Below, in pieces: positions 34,174-42,002 of a stretch of DNA of 64,000 nt. The position numbers and the translations under genes were made by a program. The notes under the pieces are model-generated. The model saw only the letters and a program-made list of their open reading frames with translations, did no database searches and had not been told where the DNA came from. Every line of letters begins with the position of its first letter. Position 1 is the stretch's first letter. The DNA comes from Gordonia spumicola (lineage in GTDB: Bacteria > Actinomycetota > Actinomycetes > Mycobacteriales > Mycobacteriaceae): NCBI RefSeq assembly GCF_009932475.1, contig NZ_BJOV01000002.1, positions 186,001 to 250,000 of the forward strand. Reading direction: 5' to 3'.

Positions 34174-35427
34174 ATGAGCCGTCCCCACGTGTCGCACCAG
34201 AACCTCAATCTGCGCACTCTCGAGCAGTCCGAGAAGCTGCAGAACGTCTGCTACGAGATCCGCGGTCCGGTGCACGCGCACGCGTCGCGCCTCGAGGCGG
34301 AGGGACACCGCATCCTCAAGCTGAACATCGGCAACCCGGCACTGTTCGGTTTCGAGGCCCCGGACGTGATCCTGCGCGACATGATCCACGCCCTCCCCTA
34401 CTCGCAGGGCTACTCGGAGTCGGCGGGAGTCCTCTCGGCGCGACGCGCCGTGGTGACCCGCTACGAGCTGATCCGCGACTTCCCGTACTTCGACGTCGAC
34501 GACGTCCTGCTCGGCAACGGCGTGTCCGAGCTGATCACGATGACGATGCAGGCGCTGTTGAACAACGGCGACGAGGTCCTGATCCCGGCCCCCGACTATC
34601 CGTTGTGGACGGCGATGACGGCCCTGTCCGGCGGCACCCCGGTGCACTACAAGTGCGACGAGGACAACGGCTGGAATCCGTCGATCGAGGACATCGAATC
34701 GAAGATCACGCCGAACACCAAGGCGATCGTCGTGATCAACCCGAACAATCCGACGGGAGCCGTCTATTCGCGCGAGGTGCTGCAGCGCCTGGTCGACGTG
34801 GCTCGCAAGCATTCGCTGCTGATCCTGGCCGACGAGATCTACGACAAGATCCTGTACGACGACGCCGAGCACATCAACGTCGCCTCGCTGGCGCCCGACC
34901 TGCTGGTCTTCACGTTCAACGGCCTCTCGAAGGCGTACCGGGTGTGCGGTTACCGCGCGGGCTGGGTCGTCATGACGGGACCGAAAGATCACGCGCGCGG
35001 CCTGATCGAGGGCATGGGGATTCTCGCGTCGACGCGCCTGTGCGCCAACGTCCCGGCTCAGCACGCCATCCAGGTGGCGCTCGGCGGCTACCAGAGCATC
35101 GACGATCTGGTCCGCCCCGGCGGTCGCCTGCTGGAGCAGCGCAACGTCACGTGGGACAAGCTGAACGAGATCCCCGGCGTGAGCTGTGTGAAGCCGATGG
35201 GCGCCCTGTACGCGTTCCCGCGGCTCGATCCGGAGGTCCACGAGATCCACGACGACGAGAAGTTCGTGCAGGACCTGCTCCTGCAGGAGAAGATCCTCGT
35301 CGTGCAGGGTTCGGGCTTCAACATGCCCGACACCGAGCACTTCCGGATCGTGACTCTTCCGTGGGCGCGGGATCTGACCGATGCGGTGGAGCGGATCGGC
35401 AACTTCTTGTCCTCGTATCGCCAGTGA
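34174..35427 (+). CDS. PLP-dependent aminotransferase (AlaA/AspC type)
   Basis: A 417-aa class I aminotransferase, likely alanine-forming (pyruvate with glutamate or valine). The PLP lysine is Lys253 in FNGLSKAYRVCGYRAGWV. Other family positions are GNGVSELI, PAPDYPLWTA, NPNNPTGAVY and ADEIYDKI; the N-terminal RGPVHAHA and LNIGNPALFGFEAP match E. coli AlaA and M. tuberculosis Rv0337c (recalled). The ATG at 34174 has CAGAAT six bases upstream, a possible leaderless start. In M. tuberculosis its counterpart neighbours the Fe-S oxidoreductase Rv0338c; here the two are about 11 kb apart. Confidence 0.9.
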   Translation: MSRPHVSHQNLNLRTLEQSEKLQNVCYEIRGPVHAHASRLEAEGHRILKLNIGNPALFGFEAPDVILRDMIHALPYSQGYSESAGVLSARRAVVTRYELIRDFPYFDVDDVLLGNGVSELITMTMQALLNNGDEVLIPAPDYPLWTAMTALSGGTPVHYKCDEDNGWNPSIEDIESKITPNTKAIVVINPNNPTGAVYSREVLQRLVDVARKHSLLILADEIYDKILYDDAEHINVASLAPDLLVFTFNGLSKAYRVCGYRAGWVVMTGPKDHARGLIEGMGILASTRLCANVPAQHAIQVALGGYQSIDDLVRPGGRLLEQRNVTWDKLNEIPGVSCVKPMGALYAFPRLDPEVHEIHDDEKFVQDLLLQEKILVVQGSGFNMPDTEHFRIVTLPWARDLTDAVERIGNFLSSYRQ

Positions 35428-35442
35428 CCTGCGGAAACGCGG

Positions 35443-35466
35443 GCGCTAACTAGAGCTAGCGCTTTT
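35443..35466 (+). terminator. Candidate terminator or operator after the aminotransferase
   Basis: GCGCTA (35443-35448) and TAGCGC (35457-35462) form a 6-bp stem with an 8-base loop followed by TTTT. The short stem also resembles an operator, and it sits about 55 bp before the EphD-like start, so either role is possible. Confidence 0.45.
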
Positions 35467-35519
35467 ACTGTCACCGGTGGTACCGTGTCAACGAGCAATG
35501 GCACGATCGGAGACGGCAC

Positions 35520-37286
35520 ATGACTGATTGGCAGCGCAGCGACATCACGGCGGGCGCCGTGCGACTCGCGACGTACGCGTACGGCGACACCACCGACACG
35601 ACCCGCCCGGCGGTGGTGCTGGTGCACGGTTGGCCCGACACGCATCACCTGTGGGACAACGTGGCGCCGCAGCTCGCGGAGCGTTACCGCGTGTTCGCCT
35701 ACGACACCCGTGGCTTCGGCGAGAGCGACCGTCCGACCGACGTCCCGTCGTACGCGCTGCCCGGTCTGGCCGACGACCTGTTCGCGGTGATCGACGCCGT
35801 CACCGACGGCGGAGCCGCGCACGTCGTCGCCCACGACTGGGGTTCGGTGCAGACGTGGGAAGCAGTGACCACACCCGACGCCGAGAGGCGCATCAAGTCG
35901 TTCACGTCCGTCTCCGGCCCCAATCTCGACTTCCTCGGCGAGTGGGCTCGCGCTCAGCTCGCCACGCCGACCCCGCGCAACATCGGCCGTGCCCTCTCGC
36001 AGGTGGCGTCGTCGGCGTACACCGGCTTCTTCCAGGTCCCCGGGGTGTCGGACGCCTTCTTCCGCACCCTCGGCTCGGACAAGCTGTGGACCGAGTTCCT
36101 GCACTTCGTCGAGGGCACGCCGCGCGAGAACGTCTCGTTCGCGCCGACGCTGCGCGAAGACATGATCTCCGGCCTGAAGCTGTACCGCGCCAACATCCGC
36201 GGAAAGCTCGCCAAGCCCGAACCGCGTCCGACGAAGGTCCCCGTCCTCGAGGTCGTCAACGACCGCGACATCGCGCTGCGTCCGGCCATCTTCGACCTCA
36301 CGTACACGCACGCCGAGAAGCTGTGGCGCAAGAGCGGCACATCCGGCCACTGGCTGCCGTACACCAACCCCGACTACCTCGCGGAGACGGCGCGCGAGTT
36401 CATCGACTTCGTCGAGAACGGCACGTCGAGCGCACCGAACACCATCGACCGCGCCCGCCAGCTGACCGCTCCCCTGCCGCTCACCGGCAAGCTCGCCGTC
36501 ATCACCGGTGCGGGCAGCGGCATCGGCCGGGAGACCGCGTACGCGCTCGCCGCACTCGGCTGTGAGGTCGTCCTCGCCGACATCAACGTCGCGGGCGCCG
36601 AGGAGACGGCCACCGAGTGCAAGGCGAAGGGCGTGCTGACCAACGTCTACGAGCTCGACGTCTCGAAGCTCGCGGCCGTCGACGAGTTCGCCGAGACAGT
36701 CCGCGCCCGTCACGGGGTCCCGGACATCGTCGTCAACAACGCGGGCATCGCCCTCGCCGGCGGAGCGCTCGACGCGTCGGACGCGCAGATCGAGCGCCTC
36801 TTCGACATCAACGTACGCGGCGTCATCTCCGGCAGTCGCGCGTTCGCCAAGCAGATGGTGGCACGAGGCACCGGCGGCCACATCGTCAACCTGTCGTCGG
36901 CCGCGGCGTTCACCCCGTCTCGCGACCTCGGCCTGTACTCGGCGAGCAAGGCCGCCGTCCTCATGTTCTCGGAGAGCCTGCGCGCCGAGCTGGCCGAGCA
37001 CAACATCGGAGTGAGCGCGATCTGCCCCGGCATCGTCCACACGAACATCACGAACGCCACCGAGTACGCGGGCGCCGCCGATCAGGAGGCGACGCGCAAG
37101 AAGATCGACGGCTTCTACGAGAAGCGGAACTTCACTCCCGACCGGGTCGCGAAGGAGATCGTCGACGCCGTCGTCTCCAACAAGGCCGTGGTCCCGGTGA
37201 CGCCGGAGGCCAAGTTCGGGTACCGCGTGTACCGATTCATCCCGTGGGCGTCGCGCATCGCCGCACGTCAGAAGCTGAACGGATAG
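35520..37286 (+). CDS. ephD: EphD-like fusion: alpha/beta hydrolase + short-chain dehydrogenase
   Basis: A 588-aa two-domain protein. Residues 1-300 are an alpha/beta hydrolase of the epoxide-hydrolase type (HGWPDTHHLWD; nucleophile Asp106 in VAHDWGS). Residues 320-588 are a short-chain dehydrogenase (GAGSGIG from 330, NNAG, Tyr473-xxx-Lys477). Length and order match mycobacterial EphD (about 590 aa), linked to epoxy-mycolic-acid processing in mycobacteria (recalled). The ATG at 35520 follows GGAGAC (35509-35514). Ten bases separate it from the diiron-like gene and seven more separate that from a reductase, giving a three-gene operon for oxygenated lipids (inference). Confidence 0.9.
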   Translation: MTDWQRSDITAGAVRLATYAYGDTTDTTRPAVVLVHGWPDTHHLWDNVAPQLAERYRVFAYDTRGFGESDRPTDVPSYALPGLADDLFAVIDAVTDGGAAHVVAHDWGSVQTWEAVTTPDAERRIKSFTSVSGPNLDFLGEWARAQLATPTPRNIGRALSQVASSAYTGFFQVPGVSDAFFRTLGSDKLWTEFLHFVEGTPRENVSFAPTLREDMISGLKLYRANIRGKLAKPEPRPTKVPVLEVVNDRDIALRPAIFDLTYTHAEKLWRKSGTSGHWLPYTNPDYLAETAREFIDFVENGTSSAPNTIDRARQLTAPLPLTGKLAVITGAGSGIGRETAYALAALGCEVVLADINVAGAEETATECKAKGVLTNVYELDVSKLAAVDEFAETVRARHGVPDIVVNNAGIALAGGALDASDAQIERLFDINVRGVISGSRAFAKQMVARGTGGHIVNLSSAAAFTPSRDLGLYSASKAAVLMFSESLRAELAEHNIGVSAICPGIVHTNITNATEYAGAADQEATRKKIDGFYEKRNFTPDRVAKEIVDAVVSNKAVVPVTPEAKFGYRVYRFIPWASRIAARQKLNG

Positions 37287-37296
37287 GACGAAGACG

Positions 37297-38211
37297 ATGA
37301 CCGCTGTGCACGCCAACCGTTCCACCCCCGAGACCGATCCGGGCGAGGTGGAACTGCACGCCCGCAACGTCGAGTTCGACCTCTCCGGCACGCCGCTCCA
37401 CTGGATCCCGGACGCGCCGGTCTCGTCGAACATGATCACGGTGCTGAACCTGCTGCTGCCCGAGGGCGAGCGCTGGTTCGTGGAGACGTTCAACGAGGCG
37501 CTCCCGATGATCAAGGACGACAAGCTCGCCACCGCCATGCGCGGCTTCGTCGGTCAGGAGGCCATGCACGCCGAGGTCCACGACAAGGCCGTCGAGAACT
37601 GGCTGTCGCGCCACGGCGTGGACGCCACCGGCTACCTGGAGCAGATGGAGTGGATCTTCCGCAAGGTCCTCGGTCCCCGTGAGGGCCAGACGCCGGAGCA
37701 GGACCTCAAGCATCTCATCGAGCGTCTGTGGCTGATCGCCGCGATCGAGCACTACACGGCACTGCTCGGCGATTTCGCGTTGAACTGCACGTGGACCGAG
37801 AACGGCGCCGACAAGAACATGGCGGACATGTTCGTCTGGCACGGGGCGGAAGAGGTGGAGCACCGGGCGGTGGCGCACGACGCCGCGGCCTACTTCGGCG
37901 ACACCCCGATCCGTCGCGGCCGTGCGATGGCCCTGGCGATGCCGTTCCTCGCGATCCTGCTGGTCCGAGGGTTCCGGTTCATCAACAGCCAGGACCCGCT
38001 GTACGACGACATGAGCGTTCCGGCCAAGTACACGAAGTACGTCAAGGACTACTTCGTCGAGTCGCGTCGCGGCCTGTTCCCGAAGATCGGCGGCCTCGTG
38101 TGGGCGACGGCCACCTACTTCAAGCCCGGCTTCCACCCGAACGACATCGGCGACACCGCTCAGGCCGTCGCGTACCTGGCGTCGTCGCCGGGCGCTCGTC
38201 GCGCGGGGTGA
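37297..38211 (+). CDS. PF10118-type metal-dependent (ferritin-like) protein
   Basis: A 304-aa helical protein annotated in databases as predicted metal-dependent hydrolase. Its helices carry metal-ligand pairs typical of diiron ferritin-like proteins: Glu88-x-x-His91 (QEAMHAEVH), Glu-His in WLIAAIEHY and Glu186-x-x-His189 (GAEEVEHRAV). A hydrophobic segment near 208-226 suggests membrane contact. The ligand spacing and the neighbouring 2Fe-2S reductase fit an oxygen-activating enzyme better than a hydrolase (inference). The ATG at 37297 lies 10 bp after EphD with GGACGAAGACG upstream. Confidence 0.82.
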   Translation: MTAVHANRSTPETDPGEVELHARNVEFDLSGTPLHWIPDAPVSSNMITVLNLLLPEGERWFVETFNEALPMIKDDKLATAMRGFVGQEAMHAEVHDKAVENWLSRHGVDATGYLEQMEWIFRKVLGPREGQTPEQDLKHLIERLWLIAAIEHYTALLGDFALNCTWTENGADKNMADMFVWHGAEEVEHRAVAHDAAAYFGDTPIRRGRAMALAMPFLAILLVRGFRFINSQDPLYDDMSVPAKYTKYVKDYFVESRRGLFPKIGGLVWATATYFKPGFHPNDIGDTAQAVAYLASSPGARRAG

Positions 38212-38218
38212 TCCGGCG

Positions 38219-39340
38219 ATGAATCACGTGATGCACCCGCACACGACCGCGTTGTCCACCGAGCCGCCGCATCTTCACGGCCGGTGGCGACGCGATCCGC
38301 TGATGCGCATGATCACCGGTATCGGCAAGGTGTGGTTCCCGTTCTGGGGCCGTCTCGAGCCGCTGCGGGAGACCTCGGAGGACGACAACGTCCAGGTGCT
38401 GGAGATCGTCGGACGCGAGGTTGTCGCGCTCGACGAGAACGTGATCGCGTTGACGTTCGCCGCACCCGACCGGTCGGTGCTTCCCGAATGGCATGCCGGA
38501 GCCCACCTCGACCTGCTGCTGCCGTCCGGCCGCATGCGCGAGTACTCGCTGTGCGGCGATCCGGGCGATCGGACGACCTACCGCATCGCGGTCCGGCGCA
38601 TCCCCGACGGAGGCGGCGGGTCGAAGGAGGTCCACGACGACCTCAAGGTCGGCGACACCATCTCCATCAAGGGCCCGCGCAATGCGTTCCCGCTGGCGAT
38701 GCCCGGTTACGGGTCGCCCGTCGGCAAGTTGCGGTTCATCGCCGCAGGCATCGGCATCACTCCGATCCTGCCGATGGTCGCGATCGCCGACCGTTTCGGC
38801 CTCGACTGGTCGATGGTCTACACCGGCCGCTCGCTCGAGTCGATCCCGTTCCGCCGCGAACTCGCCCGATACGGCGACCGCGTCCAGATCCGCACCGACG
38901 ACGATCACGGTCTGCCGACGATGTCCGAGCTCGTCGGCGATGTCGGCGACGCCGGGCTGGCCGTGTACTGCTGCGGCCCCACCCCGATGCTCGAAGCGCT
39001 CCGCGTCCACCTCGTCGGCAGCGACGACGTCGAGTTGCACTACGAGCGCTTCTCGCCGCCGCCGATCGAGAACGGCACCGAGTTCGAGATCCGTCTGAGT
39101 TCGACCGGGGAGACCGAGACCGTCGCGGCGGACGAGTCGGTGCTGACAGCGCTGCGTCGTCTGCGTCCGAACACTCCGTACTCGTGCCAGCAGGGCTTCT
39201 GCGGCACGTGCAAGCTGCACGTGTCCGACGGCGTCGTCGAGCACCGCGACGGGAGCCTCATGGAACCCGAACGCCAAGCCGGCTACTTCCTCCCCTGCGT
39301 CTCACGCTGCGAGACCGACTCCCTGACGATCGACGCCTGA
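38219..39340 (+). CDS. Phthalate-dioxygenase-type ferredoxin reductase (FMN/FAD, NAD(P)H, 2Fe-2S)
   Basis: A 373-aa electron-transfer flavoprotein. The flavin-binding barrel contains REYSLCGDPGD; the nucleotide domain has FIAAGIGITPILPM and YCCGPTPMLEAL. The C-terminal plant-type ferredoxin has Cys323-x4-Cys328-x2-Cys331 (YSCQQGFCGTC) and Cys360 (LPC). Such proteins carry electrons from NAD(P)H to an oxygenase or desaturase. Position directly after the diiron-like protein makes that protein its most likely acceptor. The N-terminal ~50 residues are extra and basic, perhaps a membrane-proximal anchor. The start may be 38219 or the in-frame ATG at 38231. Confidence 0.88.
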   Translation: MNHVMHPHTTALSTEPPHLHGRWRRDPLMRMITGIGKVWFPFWGRLEPLRETSEDDNVQVLEIVGREVVALDENVIALTFAAPDRSVLPEWHAGAHLDLLLPSGRMREYSLCGDPGDRTTYRIAVRRIPDGGGGSKEVHDDLKVGDTISIKGPRNAFPLAMPGYGSPVGKLRFIAAGIGITPILPMVAIADRFGLDWSMVYTGRSLESIPFRRELARYGDRVQIRTDDDHGLPTMSELVGDVGDAGLAVYCCGPTPMLEALRVHLVGSDDVELHYERFSPPPIENGTEFEIRLSSTGETETVAADESVLTALRRLRPNTPYSCQQGFCGTCKLHVSDGVVEHRDGSLMEPERQAGYFLPCVSRCETDSLTIDA

Positions 39341-39359
39341 CCTCTCGACCTGCTCCGCC

Positions 39360-39469
39360 CTTGGAGCGCGTCCTCCCAGCCCTTCGAGCGCAGTCGAGAA
39401 GAGCTTCGAGCGCGTCCTCCCCGGTCTTCGAGCGTGTCCTCCCCGGTCTTCGAGCGCAGTCGAGAAGGT
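39360..39469. repeat. Five 22-bp tandem repeats
   Basis: Units begin at 39360, 39382, 39404, 39426 and 39448, exactly 22 bp apart, each starting CTTCGAGCG or CTTGGAGCG. Two unit types alternate: CGTCCTCCCCGGT-ended (units 1, 3, 4) and CAGTCGAGAAG-ended (units 2, 5). There are no spacers, so it is not a CRISPR. It fills most of the gap before the MerR gene. Confidence 0.85.
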
Positions 39470-39473
39470 CTTT

Positions 39474-39487
39474 GACAGAATGCTGTC
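39474..39487 (+). promoter_or_regulatory. Dyad at the start of the MerR gene
   Basis: GACAG-AATG-CTGTC ends directly before the GTG at 39488. CAGAAT inside it lies six bases from the GTG and could be a -10 box, so a bound regulator would block or distort the gene's own promoter. Autoregulation is inferred. Confidence 0.5.
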
Positions 39488-40255
39488 GTGACCGAGTACC
39501 GAATCGACGACCTTGCACAGGCCGCGGGGACCACGACGCGCAATGTGCGCGGCTATCAGGATCGTGGTCTGATTCCCCGGCCCGTCCGTCGTGGGCGGAT
39601 CGCGATCTACAACGACGAGCACCTCGCTCGACTCCGCGTGATCAACGACCTGCTCGGTCGGGGCTTCACGATGCAGCACATCGGCGAGTTCTTCGAGCGG
39701 ATGCGGCAGGGTGAGGACCTGGCCGAGGTTTTGGGTCTGCGGGAGATGGTGTCGGAGCCGTGGTCCCGGACGCCGTCGGAGACGATGTCGGCGGAGAGAC
39801 TGCACGAACTGCTCGGGACGGACGATCCCGAGCTCCTCGCCCGGGTGCGGGAGTCGGGTCTCATCGAACCGGTCGGCGACGACGACCCGCCGAGCCAGTA
39901 CACGGTCACCGACACCGAGAGCGTGGACGGATACATCCGCCTGATGGCGATCGGCGTGCCGTTGGAGTACATCCTCGGTCTGCAGCGCACCTTGGACGCC
40001 GACATGGATCGGGCGGCGCACACGTTGATATCGGCGGGTCGCCGGGCCATCACGGAGGGCCGCTTCGACGGCTGGATCCCGGAGAGCGACGAGGAGTCGG
40101 GCTGGGCGTCGTTGTTCCTCGGCGAACTGCGTCGAACGGGACGGGTGGCCGCCCACAACACCCTGTACCGCGCACTGGACCGCGAACTCTCACGCCAGTT
40201 GGACGACTATCTGGCGATCGCCCGCGAACGCAGGCACGCCGCAGACACAACCTAG
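39488..40255 (+). CDS. MerR-family transcriptional regulator
   Basis: A 255-aa regulator. The N-terminal winged helix EYRIDDLAQAAGTTTRNVRG continues YQDRGLIPRPVRRGRIAIYN and HLARLRVINDLLGRGF (residues 3-62), which is canonical MerR. The C-terminal ~170 residues are helical with no metal-binding Cys cluster, so it probably senses an organic ligand or protein. It includes a second region resembling a repeat of the helical part (DTESVDGYIRLMAIGVPLEY). The GTG at 39488 directly follows a dyad. It may control the upstream EphD operon (same strand, 147 bp away) and itself. Its stop overlaps that of the convergent gene by 4 bp (CTAG). Confidence 0.88.
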   Translation: MTEYRIDDLAQAAGTTTRNVRGYQDRGLIPRPVRRGRIAIYNDEHLARLRVINDLLGRGFTMQHIGEFFERMRQGEDLAEVLGLREMVSEPWSRTPSETMSAERLHELLGTDDPELLARVRESGLIEPVGDDDPPSQYTVTDTESVDGYIRLMAIGVPLEYILGLQRTLDADMDRAAHTLISAGRRAITEGRFDGWIPESDEESGWASLFLGELRRTGRVAAHNTLYRALDRELSRQLDDYLAIARERRHAADTT

Positions 40256-41385
40256 TTCACGACGATCGGCGGGAGTCCGGGGATCGGGTTGGGCACGGTC
40301 CTGCGCTTGTGGCCGGGGTCGGGGGTGCGGCCCGTCGACGGTTTCTTGGTCGTCTTCTTCGGCGGAGGCGGCGGCGGGGGCGTCGTGTAGGCGAGCATCG
40401 TCGACCGGGCCGCGGCCATCTCGGTGGGATCGGCCGTGGTGGGGATGCGTTCGGGTTCGGACGATGTGGTCGACGGCTTCTGGGCGGTGTCCGAGGCGCT
40501 TTCGGAGTCGAGGGCGGCCATCGTCGGGCCGCCGTGCTCGTGGACGTTCATGGCGACGGCCGTGCCCGCACCGGCCAGGCCGAGCAGCACGACGACCGCC
40601 GCGGCTGCCGTCCACCTGCGACGGCGCCGCGCCTGCAGTTCGCGTTCTTCGTCGGACGGACCGTCGACGGGCGCGGTCTCGTACTGGACGTCGCCGTTGT
40701 CGTCGAGCTCATAGTCGGCGGGATCGATGCCGGACGCGGTGAACGACATCGGGCCGCTCTCGTCGGACTGTTCCGTCCAGGCGAGGGTCGCGGGGGTCTC
40801 GTCGACCCGGTCGAGGAGTCCGGTCTCCCGATCGTCGCCGCCGAAGGTGGCGGGGAACGGGTCGCCGGGCAGCAGTGCGCTGAATCCGCGTTCGGTGAAC
40901 GCCTCCCACAGTCCCGGCCATCCGTCGGTGCCGGGGCCGAGGAGGATCGCGTCGACGGGCTGCGATCCGGCGAGTTCGATGAGCATGCCGTGCAGGCGGT
41001 TCACCTCGGGAACCGTCGCCTCGACCATGTCGACGCGTGTCACGGAGACGAAGCTGACGGCGCCGCGGCCCATCGCGAGGGCGCTGTCGCGGTCGCCGAT
41101 GGTGGTTCGCGTGTGCGCTGCGAGGGGTATGAGTTCGGCGAAGACCTCGGGGTCCTCGGCTTCGGGGACCTTCCCGTTCTCGACGAGTTCGCCCGCGATC
41201 CGGACGTCGAGCACCGCGGGTACGATGCGGGCCTCGCGGAGTTCGCCGATCACTCGACGAGTTCCGTCGACACGGCCCATCCACACGCCGTCGTCGCCGA
41301 AGGTGATGGCGAGCACGGCGCCGGTCGGGGCGGGCGGGATCGGGAAGTCCGCCAACCATCCGAGAGTGCCGTGTCCGCTTGTCAT
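40252..41385 (-). CDS. Single-pass membrane protein with possible Hsp70/actin-like remnant domain
   Basis: A 377-aa protein of unknown function. Residues 1-200 are cytoplasmic; AITFGDDGVWMGRVDG, ALAMGRGAVSFVSVTRVDMV and VDAILLGPGTDGWPGLWEAF recall the phosphate loop and C-lobe of Hsp70-type nucleotide-binding domains, but without clear nucleotide motifs. One transmembrane helix (about 263-285) is followed by an extracytoplasmic Ser/Thr/Pro tail with a run of seven prolines and Lys/Arg clusters. The ATG at 41385 lies 4 bp after the dcd stop, so the two are co-transcribed. The resemblance is my reading, not a search result. Confidence 0.62.
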   Translation of the reverse strand: MTSGHGTLGWLADFPIPPAPTGAVLAITFGDDGVWMGRVDGTRRVIGELREARIVPAVLDVRIAGELVENGKVPEAEDPEVFAELIPLAAHTRTTIGDRDSALAMGRGAVSFVSVTRVDMVEATVPEVNRLHGMLIELAGSQPVDAILLGPGTDGWPGLWEAFTERGFSALLPGDPFPATFGGDDRETGLLDRVDETPATLAWTEQSDESGPMSFTASGIDPADYELDDNGDVQYETAPVDGPSDEERELQARRRRRWTAAAAVVVLLGLAGAGTAVAMNVHEHGGPTMAALDSESASDTAQKPSTTSSEPERIPTTADPTEMAAARSTMLAYTTPPPPPPPKKTTKKPSTGRTPDPGHKRRTVPNPIPGLPPIVVN

Positions 41386-41389
41386 GGTG

Positions 41390-41956
41390 TCAGTTCCGGA
41401 AGTTCAGATACGCCTTGGAGGGCGTCGGACCGCGCTGGCCCTGATACTTGGATCCGACAGCGGCGCTGCCGTACGGATTCTCGGCCGGGCTGGACAGCCG
41501 GATCAGGCACAGCTGGCCTATCTTCATGCCCGGCCAGAGGGTGATCGGCAGGTTCGCGACATTCGACAGTTCGAGCGTGATGTGGCCGCTGAAACCGGGG
41601 TCGATGAAGCCTGCCGTCGAATGCGTGAGCAGACCGAGGCGGCCGAGGGACGACTTGCCCTCCAGACGGCCCGCGAGGTCGTCGGGGAGCGACACCACTT
41701 CGAGGGTCGACCCGAGAACGAACTCGCCGGGATGCAGCACGAACGGCTCGCCCGCGGCCGGTTCGACGAGCGTCGTCAGCTCGTCCTGCTGCTGCTTCGG
41801 GTCGATGTGCGTGTACTTCGTGTTGTTGAAGACGCGGAACAGCCCGTCGAGGCGCACGTCGACGCTCGACGGCTGGACCATGGCGTCGTCGAACGGGTCG
41901 ACGCCCAGTCGGCCCCCGCCGATCTCGGCACGGATGTCGCGATCAGATAACAGCAC
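41390..41956 (-). CDS. dcd: dCTP deaminase (probably dUMP-forming)
   Basis: A 188-aa nucleotide deaminase of the dUTPase superfamily. The sequence is near-canonical: [56 protein letters not shown] (Ser and catalytic Glu region), [14 protein letters not shown], then [20 protein letters not shown] (nucleotide lid). Mycobacterial homologues deaminate dCTP and hydrolyse the product directly to dUMP (established for M. tuberculosis Dcd); the same is likely here. The GTG at 41956 has TAACCT six bases upstream, a leaderless arrangement. Confidence 0.95.
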   Translation of the reverse strand: MLLSDRDIRAEIGGGRLGVDPFDDAMVQPSSVDVRLDGLFRVFNNTKYTHIDPKQQQDELTTLVEPAAGEPFVLHPGEFVLGSTLEVVSLPDDLAGRLEGKSSLGRLGLLTHSTAGFIDPGFSGHITLELSNVANLPITLWPGMKIGQLCLIRLSSPAENPYGSAAVGSKYQGQRGPTPSKAYLNFRN

Positions 41957-42002
41957 TCATAGAGGTTAACTGAACTTTGCTCACGCCCGGGCATCGGTCG
42001 CA

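Noticed and set aside
33256-35340. 694-aa minus-strand protein including exonuclease III
   Set aside because: The first ~400 codons are antisense to the aminotransferase; the exonuclease homology begins at 34116.
39360-39469. CRISPR array
   Set aside because: Units are contiguous and 22 bp long with no unique spacers and no cas genes.
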